The notes under the pieces: generated by a model
What the model was told of the DNA's origin: nothing
Databases searched by the model: none
The model's input: the letters and a program-made list of their open reading frames with translations, nothing else
Source: HGM04593 sp045591315
GTDB taxonomy: Bacteria > Bacteroidota > Bacteroidia > Bacteroidales > Bacteroidaceae
DNA length: 64,000 nucleotides
Direction: 5' to 3'
NCBI GenBank assembly: GCA_045591315.1
Contig: JAZNSN010000058.1
Location: 1 to 64,000 of the forward strand
Translations under genes and position numbers: made by a program
In this document: positions 44,604-52,357 of the stretch, in pieces
Position numbering within the stretch: the stretch's first letter is position 1
Layout: every line of letters starts with the position of its first letter

Positions 44604-44689
44604 TTGACGTAAAAAAAGGATTTGTTTTGGAAAATTTTGCACAAAATAACTTAAATGTGCAATTTTCTGCGTTTTTTTTCATTTCTTTC

Positions 44690-44720
44690 TTTGCGTTTCA
44701 TCAATTTTGTAATACTTTTG
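44690..44720 (+). promoter_or_regulatory. Promoter of acpP-fabF-rnc
   Basis: TTTG (44690-44693), 19-base spacer, TACTTTTG (44713-44720), giving a leader of about 30 bases before acpP. Confidence 0.8.
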
Positions 44721-44757
44721 CATTGGATAATGTTCAATCTTCAAAAAAATTACAACT

Positions 44758-45000
44758 ATGTCAGAAATTGAATCAAGAGTAAAAGCTATTATCGTTGAGA
44801 AATTCGGTGTTTCAGAGTCAGAGGTAACTTCTGAGGCTAACTTTACAAACGACTTGAGCGCAGACTCACTTGATAGAGTAGAGCTTATCATGGAAATCGA
44901 GGACGAGTTCGGTATCTCAATTCCTGAGGAGCAGGCTGAGAAGATCTCAACAGTAGGTGATGCTGTGAAATATGTAGAGGAGAAGGTTGCTGAGAAATAA
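44758..45000 (+). CDS. acpP: Acyl carrier protein
   Basis: The 80-residue acidic protein has the phosphopantetheine attachment site in SADSLDRVEL, with Ser37 as the modified residue, and the typical four-helix pattern. It carries acyl chains for fatty acid synthesis and lies 37 bases before fabF, the usual order. Strong codon bias fits high expression. Confidence 0.97.
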   Translation: MSEIESRVKAIIVEKFGVSESEVTSEANFTNDLSADSLDRVELIMEIEDEFGISIPEEQAEKISTVGDAVKYVEEKVAEK

Positions 45001-45037
45001 TCTCACCCCTCTTTCTTTATATAACTAACAATTCTAT

Positions 45038-46300
45038 ATGAAGTTAAGAAGAGTTGTTGTAACAGGTCTTGGAACCGTTTCGCCGCTTGGCAACGATGTC
45101 CCGACAACATGGGACAATGCAGTCAATGGCGTGAGTGGTGCAGGGCCTATTACTCGTTTTGACAGCTATCTTTTCAAGACTCAGTTCGCGTGCGAGGTGA
45201 AGGGGTTTGACCCTTTGTCGAGCATGGACCGTCGCGATATGCGCAAGGTCGATGTTGATACTCACTATGGCGTTGCGTCAGCAGTTGAGGCTATCAACGA
45301 CAGCGGGCTGGACTTTGAAAAGGTTGACTGCAACCGTGTAGGGGTTATCTATGGTGAAGGTATAGGCGGCATTACTGCGCTCGAAGATGAAATACGTGCA
45401 TATGCACTCAATCAGGAGAACGGTCCGCGTTTCTCGCCATTCCTCATTACAAAGATGATATCGGACATGACGGCTGGTATCATTTCAATACGTTACGGTC
45501 TGAAAGGGCCTAACTATGTGACAACTTCGGCTTGTGCTTCATCTTCAAATGCAATAATTGATGCATACGACCAGATACGTCTGGGCAGAGCTGATGTTAT
45601 TGTAGCAGGTGGCTCGGAGGCTGCAATATGCCATACAGGTGTTGGCGGCTTCATTGCCATGCATGCCTTGTCAACACGTAATGATGACCCGAAGGGAGCA
45701 TCACGCCCGTTCAGCAAGAGCCGCGACGGCTTTGTTATGGCCGAGGGGGCTGCGACACTTATCCTGGAGGAATATGAGCATGCTGTGGCACGTGGGGCCA
45801 GAATATATGCCGAGATTGCCGGGACAGGCCTTACTGCTGATGCCTATCACATAACAGCTCCTCATCCTGATGGTGAAGGTGCCTACCGTGTGATGAAGGC
45901 TGCGCTTGATGAGGCCGGTCTTGTTACCGGAGACGTTGACTACATCAATGTTCATGGAACTTCCACTTATGCAGGCGACATCAGTGAGGCTAAGGCGATA
46001 AGGAATCTTTTCGGAGAGCATGCCTATAAGCTTAATATCAGCTCTACAAAGTCAATGACAGGTCACCTTTTGGGTGCTGCCGGTGCTTTGGAGGCTTTGC
46101 TGACCGTATTGTCCATAAAGAACGGCATAGTGCCCCCAACAATCAATCATGCCGAGGGTGATGATGACCCGGATATTGATTATGGTATGAACTTTACTTT
46201 CAATAAGGCACAGAAACGTGAAATCAATGTTGCACTCTCCAATACGTTCGGTTTTGGCGGGCACAACGCAAGTATTGCTTTTAAGAAAGTTGAAGGCTAA
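45038..46300 (+). CDS. fabF: Beta-ketoacyl-ACP synthase II
   Basis: FabF condenses malonyl-ACP with acyl-ACP in fatty acid elongation. The nucleophile Cys lies in TTSACASSSNAI (near residue 168), the catalytic His in NVHGTSTYAGD and the second in KSMTGHLLGAAGALE; the terminal GFGGHNASIAFK loop is also present. Length 420 is normal. It is cotranscribed with acpP and its end overlaps the start of rnc. Confidence 0.97.
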   Translation: MKLRRVVVTGLGTVSPLGNDVPTTWDNAVNGVSGAGPITRFDSYLFKTQFACEVKGFDPLSSMDRRDMRKVDVDTHYGVASAVEAINDSGLDFEKVDCNRVGVIYGEGIGGITALEDEIRAYALNQENGPRFSPFLITKMISDMTAGIISIRYGLKGPNYVTTSACASSSNAIIDAYDQIRLGRADVIVAGGSEAAICHTGVGGFIAMHALSTRNDDPKGASRPFSKSRDGFVMAEGAATLILEEYEHAVARGARIYAEIAGTGLTADAYHITAPHPDGEGAYRVMKAALDEAGLVTGDVDYINVHGTSTYAGDISEAKAIRNLFGEHAYKLNISSTKSMTGHLLGAAGALEALLTVLSIKNGIVPPTINHAEGDDDPDIDYGMNFTFNKAQKREINVALSNTFGFGGHNASIAFKKVEG

Positions 46301-47027
46301 CAGATTAATCAAGAAATTCATTGATAAGATAAGACTACTGTCATGCGAGGACAGGGAGTCTTATCTTTTGTTGTATTCCATACTTGGATTTCTGCCTGGT
46401 GATATATCTCTTTACCGTTTGGCGATGACTCATAGTTCATCATCTCAGCGTAAAGGTCGTAAGCCTTTATGCAATGAACGCCTTGAGTTTTTGGGCGATG
46501 CTGTGCTAAGCTCTGTGACATCGGATTTCCTTTACTCCAGATTCCGCAATGAGCGTGAGGGTTTCCTGTCAAAGTCAAGAAGCAATCTTGTATGCCGCGA
46601 GAGACTCAACGGCCTGGCTATGGATATAGGCATTGACAAGTTTATAACGGCATGCGGTGTGCCCCAGACGCATAACAGCTATATCTATGGCAATGCGTTG
46701 GAGGCTTTGATAGGTGCGATATATGTTGATAAAGGATACAAGCAGTGCCGTCGTTTCCTTCTGGATAAGGTGTTTTCACGTATTGACGATATCGAAGAAG
46801 TCGTCAAATCGGACAAGAACTATAAGAGCCGTCTTATAGAGTGGTCCCAGAAACAGCATCGTCAGGTAGAATTCAGAATTACACATGAAGAGCTCCGGAA
46901 AGATGGAGTCTATTTTGTGTGTGATGCCGAGGTTGATAGTGTCGTATATGGTTCCGGAGAAGGTTTCTCTAAGCGTGAGAGCCAGCAGAAAGCCGCTCGT
47001 GAAGCAATCCGGAAATTAGGGCTGTAG
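46290..47027 (+). CDS. rnc: Ribonuclease III
   Basis: RNase III cuts double-stranded RNA in rRNA maturation. The catalytic signature NERLEFLGDAVLSS and the second acidic site GNALEALIGAIYVDKG are present, then a dsRNA-binding domain in the last 70 residues (KDGVYFVCDAEVDSVV, SKRESQQKAAREAI). No ATG lies near the family start; TTG at 46290 overlapping the fabF stop is my choice, ATG at 46227 or GTG at 46218 inside fabF are others. Coupling to fabF is likely. Confidence 0.92.
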   Translation: MKANRLIKKFIDKIRLLSCEDRESYLLLYSILGFLPGDISLYRLAMTHSSSSQRKGRKPLCNERLEFLGDAVLSSVTSDFLYSRFRNEREGFLSKSRSNLVCRERLNGLAMDIGIDKFITACGVPQTHNSYIYGNALEALIGAIYVDKGYKQCRRFLLDKVFSRIDDIEEVVKSDKNYKSRLIEWSQKQHRQVEFRITHEELRKDGVYFVCDAEVDSVVYGSGEGFSKRESQQKAAREAIRKLGL

Positions 47028-47040
47028 GGTCTTGTTTTAT

Positions 47041-47409
47041 TTATCTTCTGCTCTTTATTGTTACAGCAGCCTTCAGTCTGTCTCCTCCCATAGGCGGAGT
47101 ATCTTTGCATAATGTAACAGATATGCCGTTTATATCAGGGAATGTGCTGTATATCGAATCGGAAATCCTTTTGCATACATTCTCCATAAGGTTCGATGGC
47201 GTTTTCATCTCTTTGCATACTATGTCATAAACATCGGCATAGCTTACTGTTCCATTGATGTCGTCACTTCCGGTGCAGTCGTGTTCGCCGATTTCTAATT
47301 TTATATCTATTGTGAACCATGCTCCTATTTCCCTTTCCTGAGGCATGACTCCATGGTGGGCAAAGAGATGTATATCTTTCAGTGCAATGCTGTATTCGGT
47401 AATCTTCAT
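47041..47409 (-). CDS. folB: Dihydroneopterin aldolase
   Basis: FolB converts dihydroneopterin to 6-hydroxymethyl-dihydropterin in folate synthesis. KDIHLFAHHGVMPQERE is the N-terminal family signature, with the catalytic Lys near the C-terminus, and 122 residues is the usual size. It is convergent with rnc, with only 13 bases between stops and no clear terminator there. Confidence 0.93.
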   Translation of the reverse strand: MKITEYSIALKDIHLFAHHGVMPQEREIGAWFTIDIKLEIGEHDCTGSDDINGTVSYADVYDIVCKEMKTPSNLMENVCKRISDSIYSTFPDINGISVTLCKDTPPMGGDRLKAAVTIKSRR

Positions 47410-47430
47410 ACTCCTGTTTCTTTAATTAAA

Positions 47431-47463
47431 CGATGAAGAGCCCCTTGCGGTTGCTCTTCATCG
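47431..47463 (-). terminator. Terminator of nrdJ
   Basis: An 11-bp perfect stem (CGATGAAGAGC with GCTCTTCATCG) and an 11-base loop, followed on the minus strand by TTTAATTAAAG, lies 34 bases after the nrdJ stop. Confidence 0.75.
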
Positions 47464-47496
47464 GGAAAGTATAAATAGGTTTATGATTGTGCCTTA

Positions 47497-50028
47497 TTAT
47501 CCGCACTTTGAATATCCGCAGCTAGGGCAGTGCAGGCATCCCTCTTCGAATATCAGCTGCTGTTTGCAGTTGGGGCACTTTTCTGCTGTTGATGTTCCGT
47601 CTTTGATATAGCGCTTCAATGCACGCTCCACACCGTTCTTCCAAGTATTGATGTTGTCCGATGCAAGTTCGAGCGATGATATCAGCTTGATTACCTGCTC
47701 GATTGGCATTTTGTAACGCAGGACTCCTGAAATGAGTTTTGCATAGTTCCAGAATTCAGGATTGAAGCGTTCGGACAGTCCTTCAATGGTTGTTTTGTAT
47801 CCTATCTTGTTCTCGAACTGGAAGTCGTATCGTTTTGTGCCGTCTTCATTCGTGTGCTTTATTATGATGCCGTGTGTGACGTTCTTAGGCAATGGGATGC
47901 CGTCTTCGTCATCCTGCTGTCCTGTAAAGATTTCGTAAGGCTCACCATTGAGAAGTCCTATGAATGCTACCCACTTCTCCTTGTTGTTCTGGAAACGTAC
48001 CACGTCTGCTTCAAGAACTATCGGGCGTACTTCTGTTATGGTAGGCTTCATCTCCTCACCTTTCTTCTCATCTTTCTTGCTCTCTGTCGATACAAGCACG
48101 CCTGCACGGGAACCGTCGCGATATACGGTACATCCTTTGCAACCGCACTTCCATGCTGTAACATAGAGCTCGTTGACAAGCTTCTCGTCAACATTGTTGG
48201 GGAGATTGATTGTGACGCTTATAGAGTGGTCCACCCATTTCTGTATGCGTCCCTGCATCTGTACCTTGGCAACCCAATCGATATCGTTGGATGTAGCTTT
48301 CGCGTATGGTGAACGTGCGACGATATTGTCGATTTCAACCTGAGAGTATTTCTTGTTGGTGTCTATGCCCTCTTTTTTCATCCACTCGACAAACTTGTGG
48401 TGATAGACAATGTACTCTTCAAATGTGTCGCCATTCTCGTCTGTAAAGTCAACATGCACTTCCGGGTCGTTGGGGTTTACCTTCCTGCGACGTTTGTAAA
48501 CAGGCATGAATACGGGCTCAATTCCCGATGTGGTCTGTGTCATTATGCTGACAGTTCCGGTCGGTGCAATTGTCAGGCAGGCGATATTTCTGCGTCCATG
48601 TTTTACCATGTTTTCGTACAGTTCAGGGTCGGCCTCCTTAAGACGGTTTATGAATGGATTGTTCTCCTCTCGTTTTGCATCGAATATCTCAAATGCACCG
48701 CGTTCCTTTGCCAGGTTTACTGATGAACCGTATGCGGCCAGTGCCAATGTCTTGTGTACCTCTTCGGAGAAATTGATGGCTTCTTCACTGCCGTATCTCA
48801 GCCCCATAGCAGCAAGCATGTCTCCTTCGGCTGTGATTCCGACACCTGTACGGCGTCCCATACTGCTCTTGCGGTATATCTTTTCCCACAGCTTCTTTTC
48901 TGCTCCTTTGACCTCTTCGCTTTCAGGGTCACTTTCAATCTTCTGCTTGATAGCTTCAATCTTCTCAAGTTCAAGGTCAATTATGTCGTCCATTATACGC
49001 TGTGTCTTGCGAACGTGTTCCTTGAAGAGCTCATAGTCGAAGTATGCTTCCGGAGTAAACGGATTAATTACGTATGAAAAGAGGTTAATGGCTATAAGAC
49101 GACAAGAGTCGTAAGGGCAGAGAGGTATCTCGCCACAAGGATTTGTCGAAACGGTCTCAAAGCCGAGGTCTGCATAGCAGTCGGGTATTGATTCACGCTG
49201 GATAGTGTCCCAGAAGAGGACTCCAGGCTCTGCCGATTTCCATGCGTTATGTATAATCTTGTTCCAGAGGCTATTGGCGTCTATCTCCTTTGTGTATATA
49301 GGCTCCTTTGAATCAATAGGATACTTCTGCATGTATGGTTTCTGTTCTGTAACAGCCTGCATGAACTCATCGTCAATCTTGACAGAAACGTTTGCTCCGG
49401 TCACCTTGCCCTCAGTCATCTTGGCATCAATGAATGCCTCAGCATCCGGGTGCTTGATTGATACGCTAAGCATCAATGCTCCACGGCGTCCGTCCTGTGC
49501 TACTTCTCGTGTTGAGTTCGAATAACGCTCCATGAATGGGACAAGGCCTGTAGATGTAAGTGCTGAGTTCTTTACAGGAGAGCCTTTTGGACGAATGTGG
49601 GACAGGTCGTGTCCTACTCCTCCACGGCGTTTCATGAGCTGTACCTGTTCCTCGTCAATTCTTATGATACCGCCATAGGAGTCGGCTTTGCCATCCATTC
49701 CAATGACAAAGCAGTTGGACAGTGATGCAATCTGGTGGTCGTTTCCGATGCCGGTCATCGGGCTTCCTGAGGGAACGATATACCTGAAGTGGTCCAGAAG
49801 ATCGAATACTTCCTGAGCAGACATAGGATTTTCATATTTGCTTTCCACTCTCGCAATCTCATTTGCAATGCGCCAGTGCATATCTTCGGGTGACTTCTCG
49901 TAAATATTGCCGAACGAGTCCTTTACAGCATACTTGTTTACCCAAACTCTTGCAGCAAGTTCGTCGCCTTTGAAATAATCCAATGATGCTTTGAGTGCAT
50001 CATCATAGGTGTAGTGCTTCTTTTCCAC
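47497..50028 (-). CDS. nrdJ: Adenosylcobalamin-dependent ribonucleotide reductase (class II)
   Basis: This class II enzyme reduces ribonucleotides to deoxyribonucleotides with coenzyme B12 and needs no oxygen. Seen are SLSNCFVIGMDGK, STNPCGEIPL with the active-site cysteine and glutamate, IAPTGTVSIM, a TSCPD-like part with WKCGCKGCTVYRDG, and the C-terminal zinc-ribbon CPNCKQQ...CPSCGYSKCG. Length 843 fits the Bacteroidota vitamin-B12-dependent form. It has its own consensus promoter and terminator. I see no cobalamin riboswitch upstream. Confidence 0.94.
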   Translation of the reverse strand: MEKKHYTYDDALKASLDYFKGDELAARVWVNKYAVKDSFGNIYEKSPEDMHWRIANEIARVESKYENPMSAQEVFDLLDHFRYIVPSGSPMTGIGNDHQIASLSNCFVIGMDGKADSYGGIIRIDEEQVQLMKRRGGVGHDLSHIRPKGSPVKNSALTSTGLVPFMERYSNSTREVAQDGRRGALMLSVSIKHPDAEAFIDAKMTEGKVTGANVSVKIDDEFMQAVTEQKPYMQKYPIDSKEPIYTKEIDANSLWNKIIHNAWKSAEPGVLFWDTIQRESIPDCYADLGFETVSTNPCGEIPLCPYDSCRLIAINLFSYVINPFTPEAYFDYELFKEHVRKTQRIMDDIIDLELEKIEAIKQKIESDPESEEVKGAEKKLWEKIYRKSSMGRRTGVGITAEGDMLAAMGLRYGSEEAINFSEEVHKTLALAAYGSSVNLAKERGAFEIFDAKREENNPFINRLKEADPELYENMVKHGRRNIACLTIAPTGTVSIMTQTTSGIEPVFMPVYKRRRKVNPNDPEVHVDFTDENGDTFEEYIVYHHKFVEWMKKEGIDTNKKYSQVEIDNIVARSPYAKATSNDIDWVAKVQMQGRIQKWVDHSISVTINLPNNVDEKLVNELYVTAWKCGCKGCTVYRDGSRAGVLVSTESKKDEKKGEEMKPTITEVRPIVLEADVVRFQNNKEKWVAFIGLLNGEPYEIFTGQQDDEDGIPLPKNVTHGIIIKHTNEDGTKRYDFQFENKIGYKTTIEGLSERFNPEFWNYAKLISGVLRYKMPIEQVIKLISSLELASDNINTWKNGVERALKRYIKDGTSTAEKCPNCKQQLIFEEGCLHCPSCGYSKCG

Positions 50029-50073
50029 TTTATGGTTTTTTATATGTTAAAAAGTTTTTCTTTTATGGGATTA

Positions 50074-50105
50074 CAAATTTAGAAATCTATTTTATAATAG
50101 CCAAA
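50074..50105 (-). promoter_or_regulatory. Promoter of nrdJ
   Basis: Minus strand TTTG (50102-50105), 20-base spacer, TAAATTTG (50074-50081); the leader would be about 40 bases. Confidence 0.75.
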
Positions 50106-50345
50106 TAAAATCTCCGAAAGTTGTTAAAGCTAAGTAAAGTTTCCCAATTTGATTTTTAATTAGTTGATAATTAGATGCTTAATTTTAAAGTTTGAGCAAA
50201 AAGTTTTCCAAAAAGTTTTTTTAGAATGTTTTTAGATGGAGGTCATGTTTCCAGAAGGGTTTTGATAGTTCCTATATGCATTTGACTTTTTTATAACAAC
50301 TGCACGTTCTTTCTTATTGCGGCTTTCTTGCTGAAGATGACTGGA
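50106..50345. other. Gene-free AT-rich spacer between nrdJ promoter and dnaA terminator
   Basis: About 240 bases with no credible reading frame. AAAAAGTTTT-type runs repeat (50200-50222). I see no NrdR box, cobalamin riboswitch or DnaA box cluster. Confidence 0.5.
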
Positions 50346-50379
50346 AGTAAAAAGCCCAAGAGAAATTTTCTCTTGGGCT
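50345..50379 (-). terminator. Terminator of dnaA
   Basis: A 12-bp perfect stem AGCCCAAGAGAA/TTCTCTTGGGCT with a short loop followed on the minus strand by TTTTTAC, 27 bases after the dnaA stop. Confidence 0.88.
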
Positions 50380-50405
50380 CATATGTATTTGCCAGTTCCT
50401 TGCGG

Positions 50406-51794
50406 TTATGCGCACTGTAGGGAGTTTTCAATCTCGCTCAATTCTGTACGGAACTGCTTGTCAGTGTCGGCCTGATTGGCAACTGTCTTGCATGCATGCA
50501 GAACTGTCGCATGATCTCTGTTGCCGATGTAAAGACCTATTTTTGCCGTTGACAAGTCGAGGTATTTTTTCGAGAAATACATTGCAACTTGGCGAACCAG
50601 AACAACTTCGCGTTTGCGTGAGCGGGTATTTATTGATTCAGGCTCTACACCATAATAATCGGCTACCTTGCTGACAATGTCCTCAATGGTAAGTTGCTTC
50701 TTCTCATAATTAGAGAAGTCCCCGATGATTTTGCGTGCAAGGTTTATGTCTATGGCATCGTTGTTTATTGTAGAACGGGCCATTATTGAAACGACAATGC
50801 CTTCAAGGTCACGTATGCTTGCATTGACATGTTCTGCGATATATGATATAACCTCTTCGGGAAATTCGAGACCGTCCTTGTATGATTTATTGCGCAGTAT
50901 GTTCTTGCGCAGTTCAATATCCGGTTTCTCTATTTCTGCGGTCATACCCCACTTGAAACGTGTGATCAAACGTTCTTCCATACCCTGCAGCTGTGCAGGC
51001 GAACGGTCTGATGTCATTATCAACTGTTTGCCGTTCAAGTGCAAGTGGTTGAAAATATGGAAAAATGCGTTCTGAGTTCTTTGCAGGCCGGCAAACTCCT
51101 GAATGTCGTCAATGATAAGGACATCAATGCTTTGATAGAATCTCATGAAATCATTGAAGTTCTTCTGGAGTATTGAGTCGGTGTACTGCACCTGAAACAG
51201 ATGGGCTGAAACGTATAGCACGCGGAGCTCAGGGTGCAACTCCTTTATCTTCATACCTATAGCGTTTATCAGGTGTGTCTTTCCAACACCGGATGCACCG
51301 TGTATGAACAACGGATTGAATGCTCTGCCTGGCTTGTCAGCAACGCTTATGGCTACAGAGCGAGACAGGCGGTTGCTGATACCTTCGACAAAATTGTCAA
51401 AGGTATATTTGTTTATAAGCATTGAGTCCAAATCCTGGATGCTCTCCTGCATTGCTTTTGGTGTATTGTTGCCGCTGTTTCCGTTACCCTTGCTGCTTCC
51501 ATAGTTGTCGGTGCCTACAACAACGCTGCGGTTATTGTCTTTGTCGGTAAGGACACTGTACATTAATTGTGTGCCATTGCCCATTACCTTGAACAGGGTT
51601 GTCCGCAGAAGGTCAACGAAATTTCCTTCGAGGAACTCATATACAAAATTGCTCTTAACCTGTATGGTAAGAGTATTCCCCTCGTACTTGATAGGCTTGA
51701 TATCGGCAAACCAAGTATCGAAAGTTGCTTTGGAGACATTGTCACGAATAATCTCCAGGCATCTGTTCCATTTTGTCGTAAGAGTTGAGTTCAT
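50406..51794 (-). CDS. dnaA: Chromosomal replication initiator DnaA
   Basis: DnaA binds oriC and opens the origin. Domain III shows the Walker A HGASGVGKTH, Walker B VLIIDDIQEFAG and sensor regions; domain IV shows the DNA-binding signature NRDHATVLHACKT. N-terminal domain I (WNRCLEIIRDNVSKATFDTWF, cut) and a Gly/Ser/Asn-rich linker (about residues 98-115) are typical. Length 462 is normal. The neighbours are not dnaN or gyrB, as is usual in Bacteroidota. A terminator-like hairpin sits in its leader. Confidence 0.97.
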   Translation of the reverse strand: MNSTLTTKWNRCLEIIRDNVSKATFDTWFADIKPIKYEGNTLTIQVKSNFVYEFLEGNFVDLLRTTLFKVMGNGTQLMYSVLTDKDNNRSVVVGTDNYGSSKGNGNSGNNTPKAMQESIQDLDSMLINKYTFDNFVEGISNRLSRSVAISVADKPGRAFNPLFIHGASGVGKTHLINAIGMKIKELHPELRVLYVSAHLFQVQYTDSILQKNFNDFMRFYQSIDVLIIDDIQEFAGLQRTQNAFFHIFNHLHLNGKQLIMTSDRSPAQLQGMEERLITRFKWGMTAEIEKPDIELRKNILRNKSYKDGLEFPEEVISYIAEHVNASIRDLEGIVVSIMARSTINNDAIDINLARKIIGDFSNYEKKQLTIEDIVSKVADYYGVEPESINTRSRKREVVLVRQVAMYFSKKYLDLSTAKIGLYIGNRDHATVLHACKTVANQADTDKQFRTELSEIENSLQCA

Positions 51795-51819
51795 CTGTTG
51801 TTGTTTCTCATTTTAGCGG

Positions 51820-51857
51820 CAAATAAAAAGAGGCTCGTTTTGTTGAAGGCCTCTTTC
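51820..51857 (-). terminator. Terminator-like hairpin in the dnaA leader
   Basis: On the minus strand GAAAGAGGC and GCCTCTTT pair around a 14-base loop and are followed by TTTTTATTTG. The hairpin is complete 33 bases before the dnaA ATG and downstream of the predicted promoter, so it lies in the mRNA leader. Confidence 0.65.
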
Positions 51858-51874
51858 CTGCACCATTTCTATTG

Positions 51875-51906
51875 CAAATATCACCAAATAAAAATGAAAA
51901 TGCAAA
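51875..51906 (-). promoter_or_regulatory. Probable promoter of dnaA
   Basis: Minus strand TTTG (51903-51906), 20-base spacer, GATATTTG (51875-51882), one mismatch to TAnnTTTG. The start would be near 51868, about 75 bases before the ATG. Confidence 0.6.
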
Positions 51907-52323
51907 CCAAAAAGAAAACTGGTTTTTTTGTATTGAATAATAGCCTGTATATCAGTGCTTTAAATTTTCAGGTATTGTATAGGTTGTTGTTTTGCGTTAT
52001 TTTTTTTATACGTTGATTATTAGCGGTTTGTATCTATTATACGTTTATTTATACTATTCAGTGATTGCTGTCTTATATCCTTTTTTGCCTTGATGAGTTG
52101 CGTGTGAAAAGGTATTTTGCTTTTATGTGGCTTTTGTCGTTTTTATTTAGAATAATTCTATATAAAGACATTGGTTTTGATTTTAAAAAAGAATTTATAG
52201 AGGGAAAAAATAATGCTCTTTTAGCTTGTTTTTAATAAATAAAAGAGATTAATTTAAGCGGTTGCTAATGTATCTTGTCCCTTTGTGTACAGTTGCCGAG
52301 AAGCGGCCTTTGCATTAGCTTGG
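51907..52323. other. Long AT-rich gene-free region upstream of dnaA
   Basis: More than 400 bases without a credible gene. It has a direct repeat TTATACGTT at 52006-52014 and 52037-52045 (31 bases apart, three helical turns) and several A/T tracts. No cluster of TTATCCACA-like DnaA boxes is visible, so I do not call oriC. A small RNA or DnaA autoregulatory sites of diverged sequence are possible. Confidence 0.4.
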
Positions 52324-52357
52324 GATATAAAATAAGTTCGCGTTGGCGCGAACTTAT
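52324..52357 (-). terminator. Terminator of dnaX
   Basis: An 11-bp perfect stem (ATAAGTTCGCG with CGCGAACTTAT) and a 4-base loop overlaps the dnaX stop codon, followed on the minus strand by TTTATA. Confidence 0.85.

Noticed and set aside
50029..50405. Cobalamin riboswitch before nrdJ
   Set aside because: No conserved B12-box-like core or typical peripheral stems could be found by eye.
51795..52353. oriC next to dnaA
   Set aside because: No cluster of DnaA boxes is seen, and in Bacteroidota dnaA is often distant from the origin.
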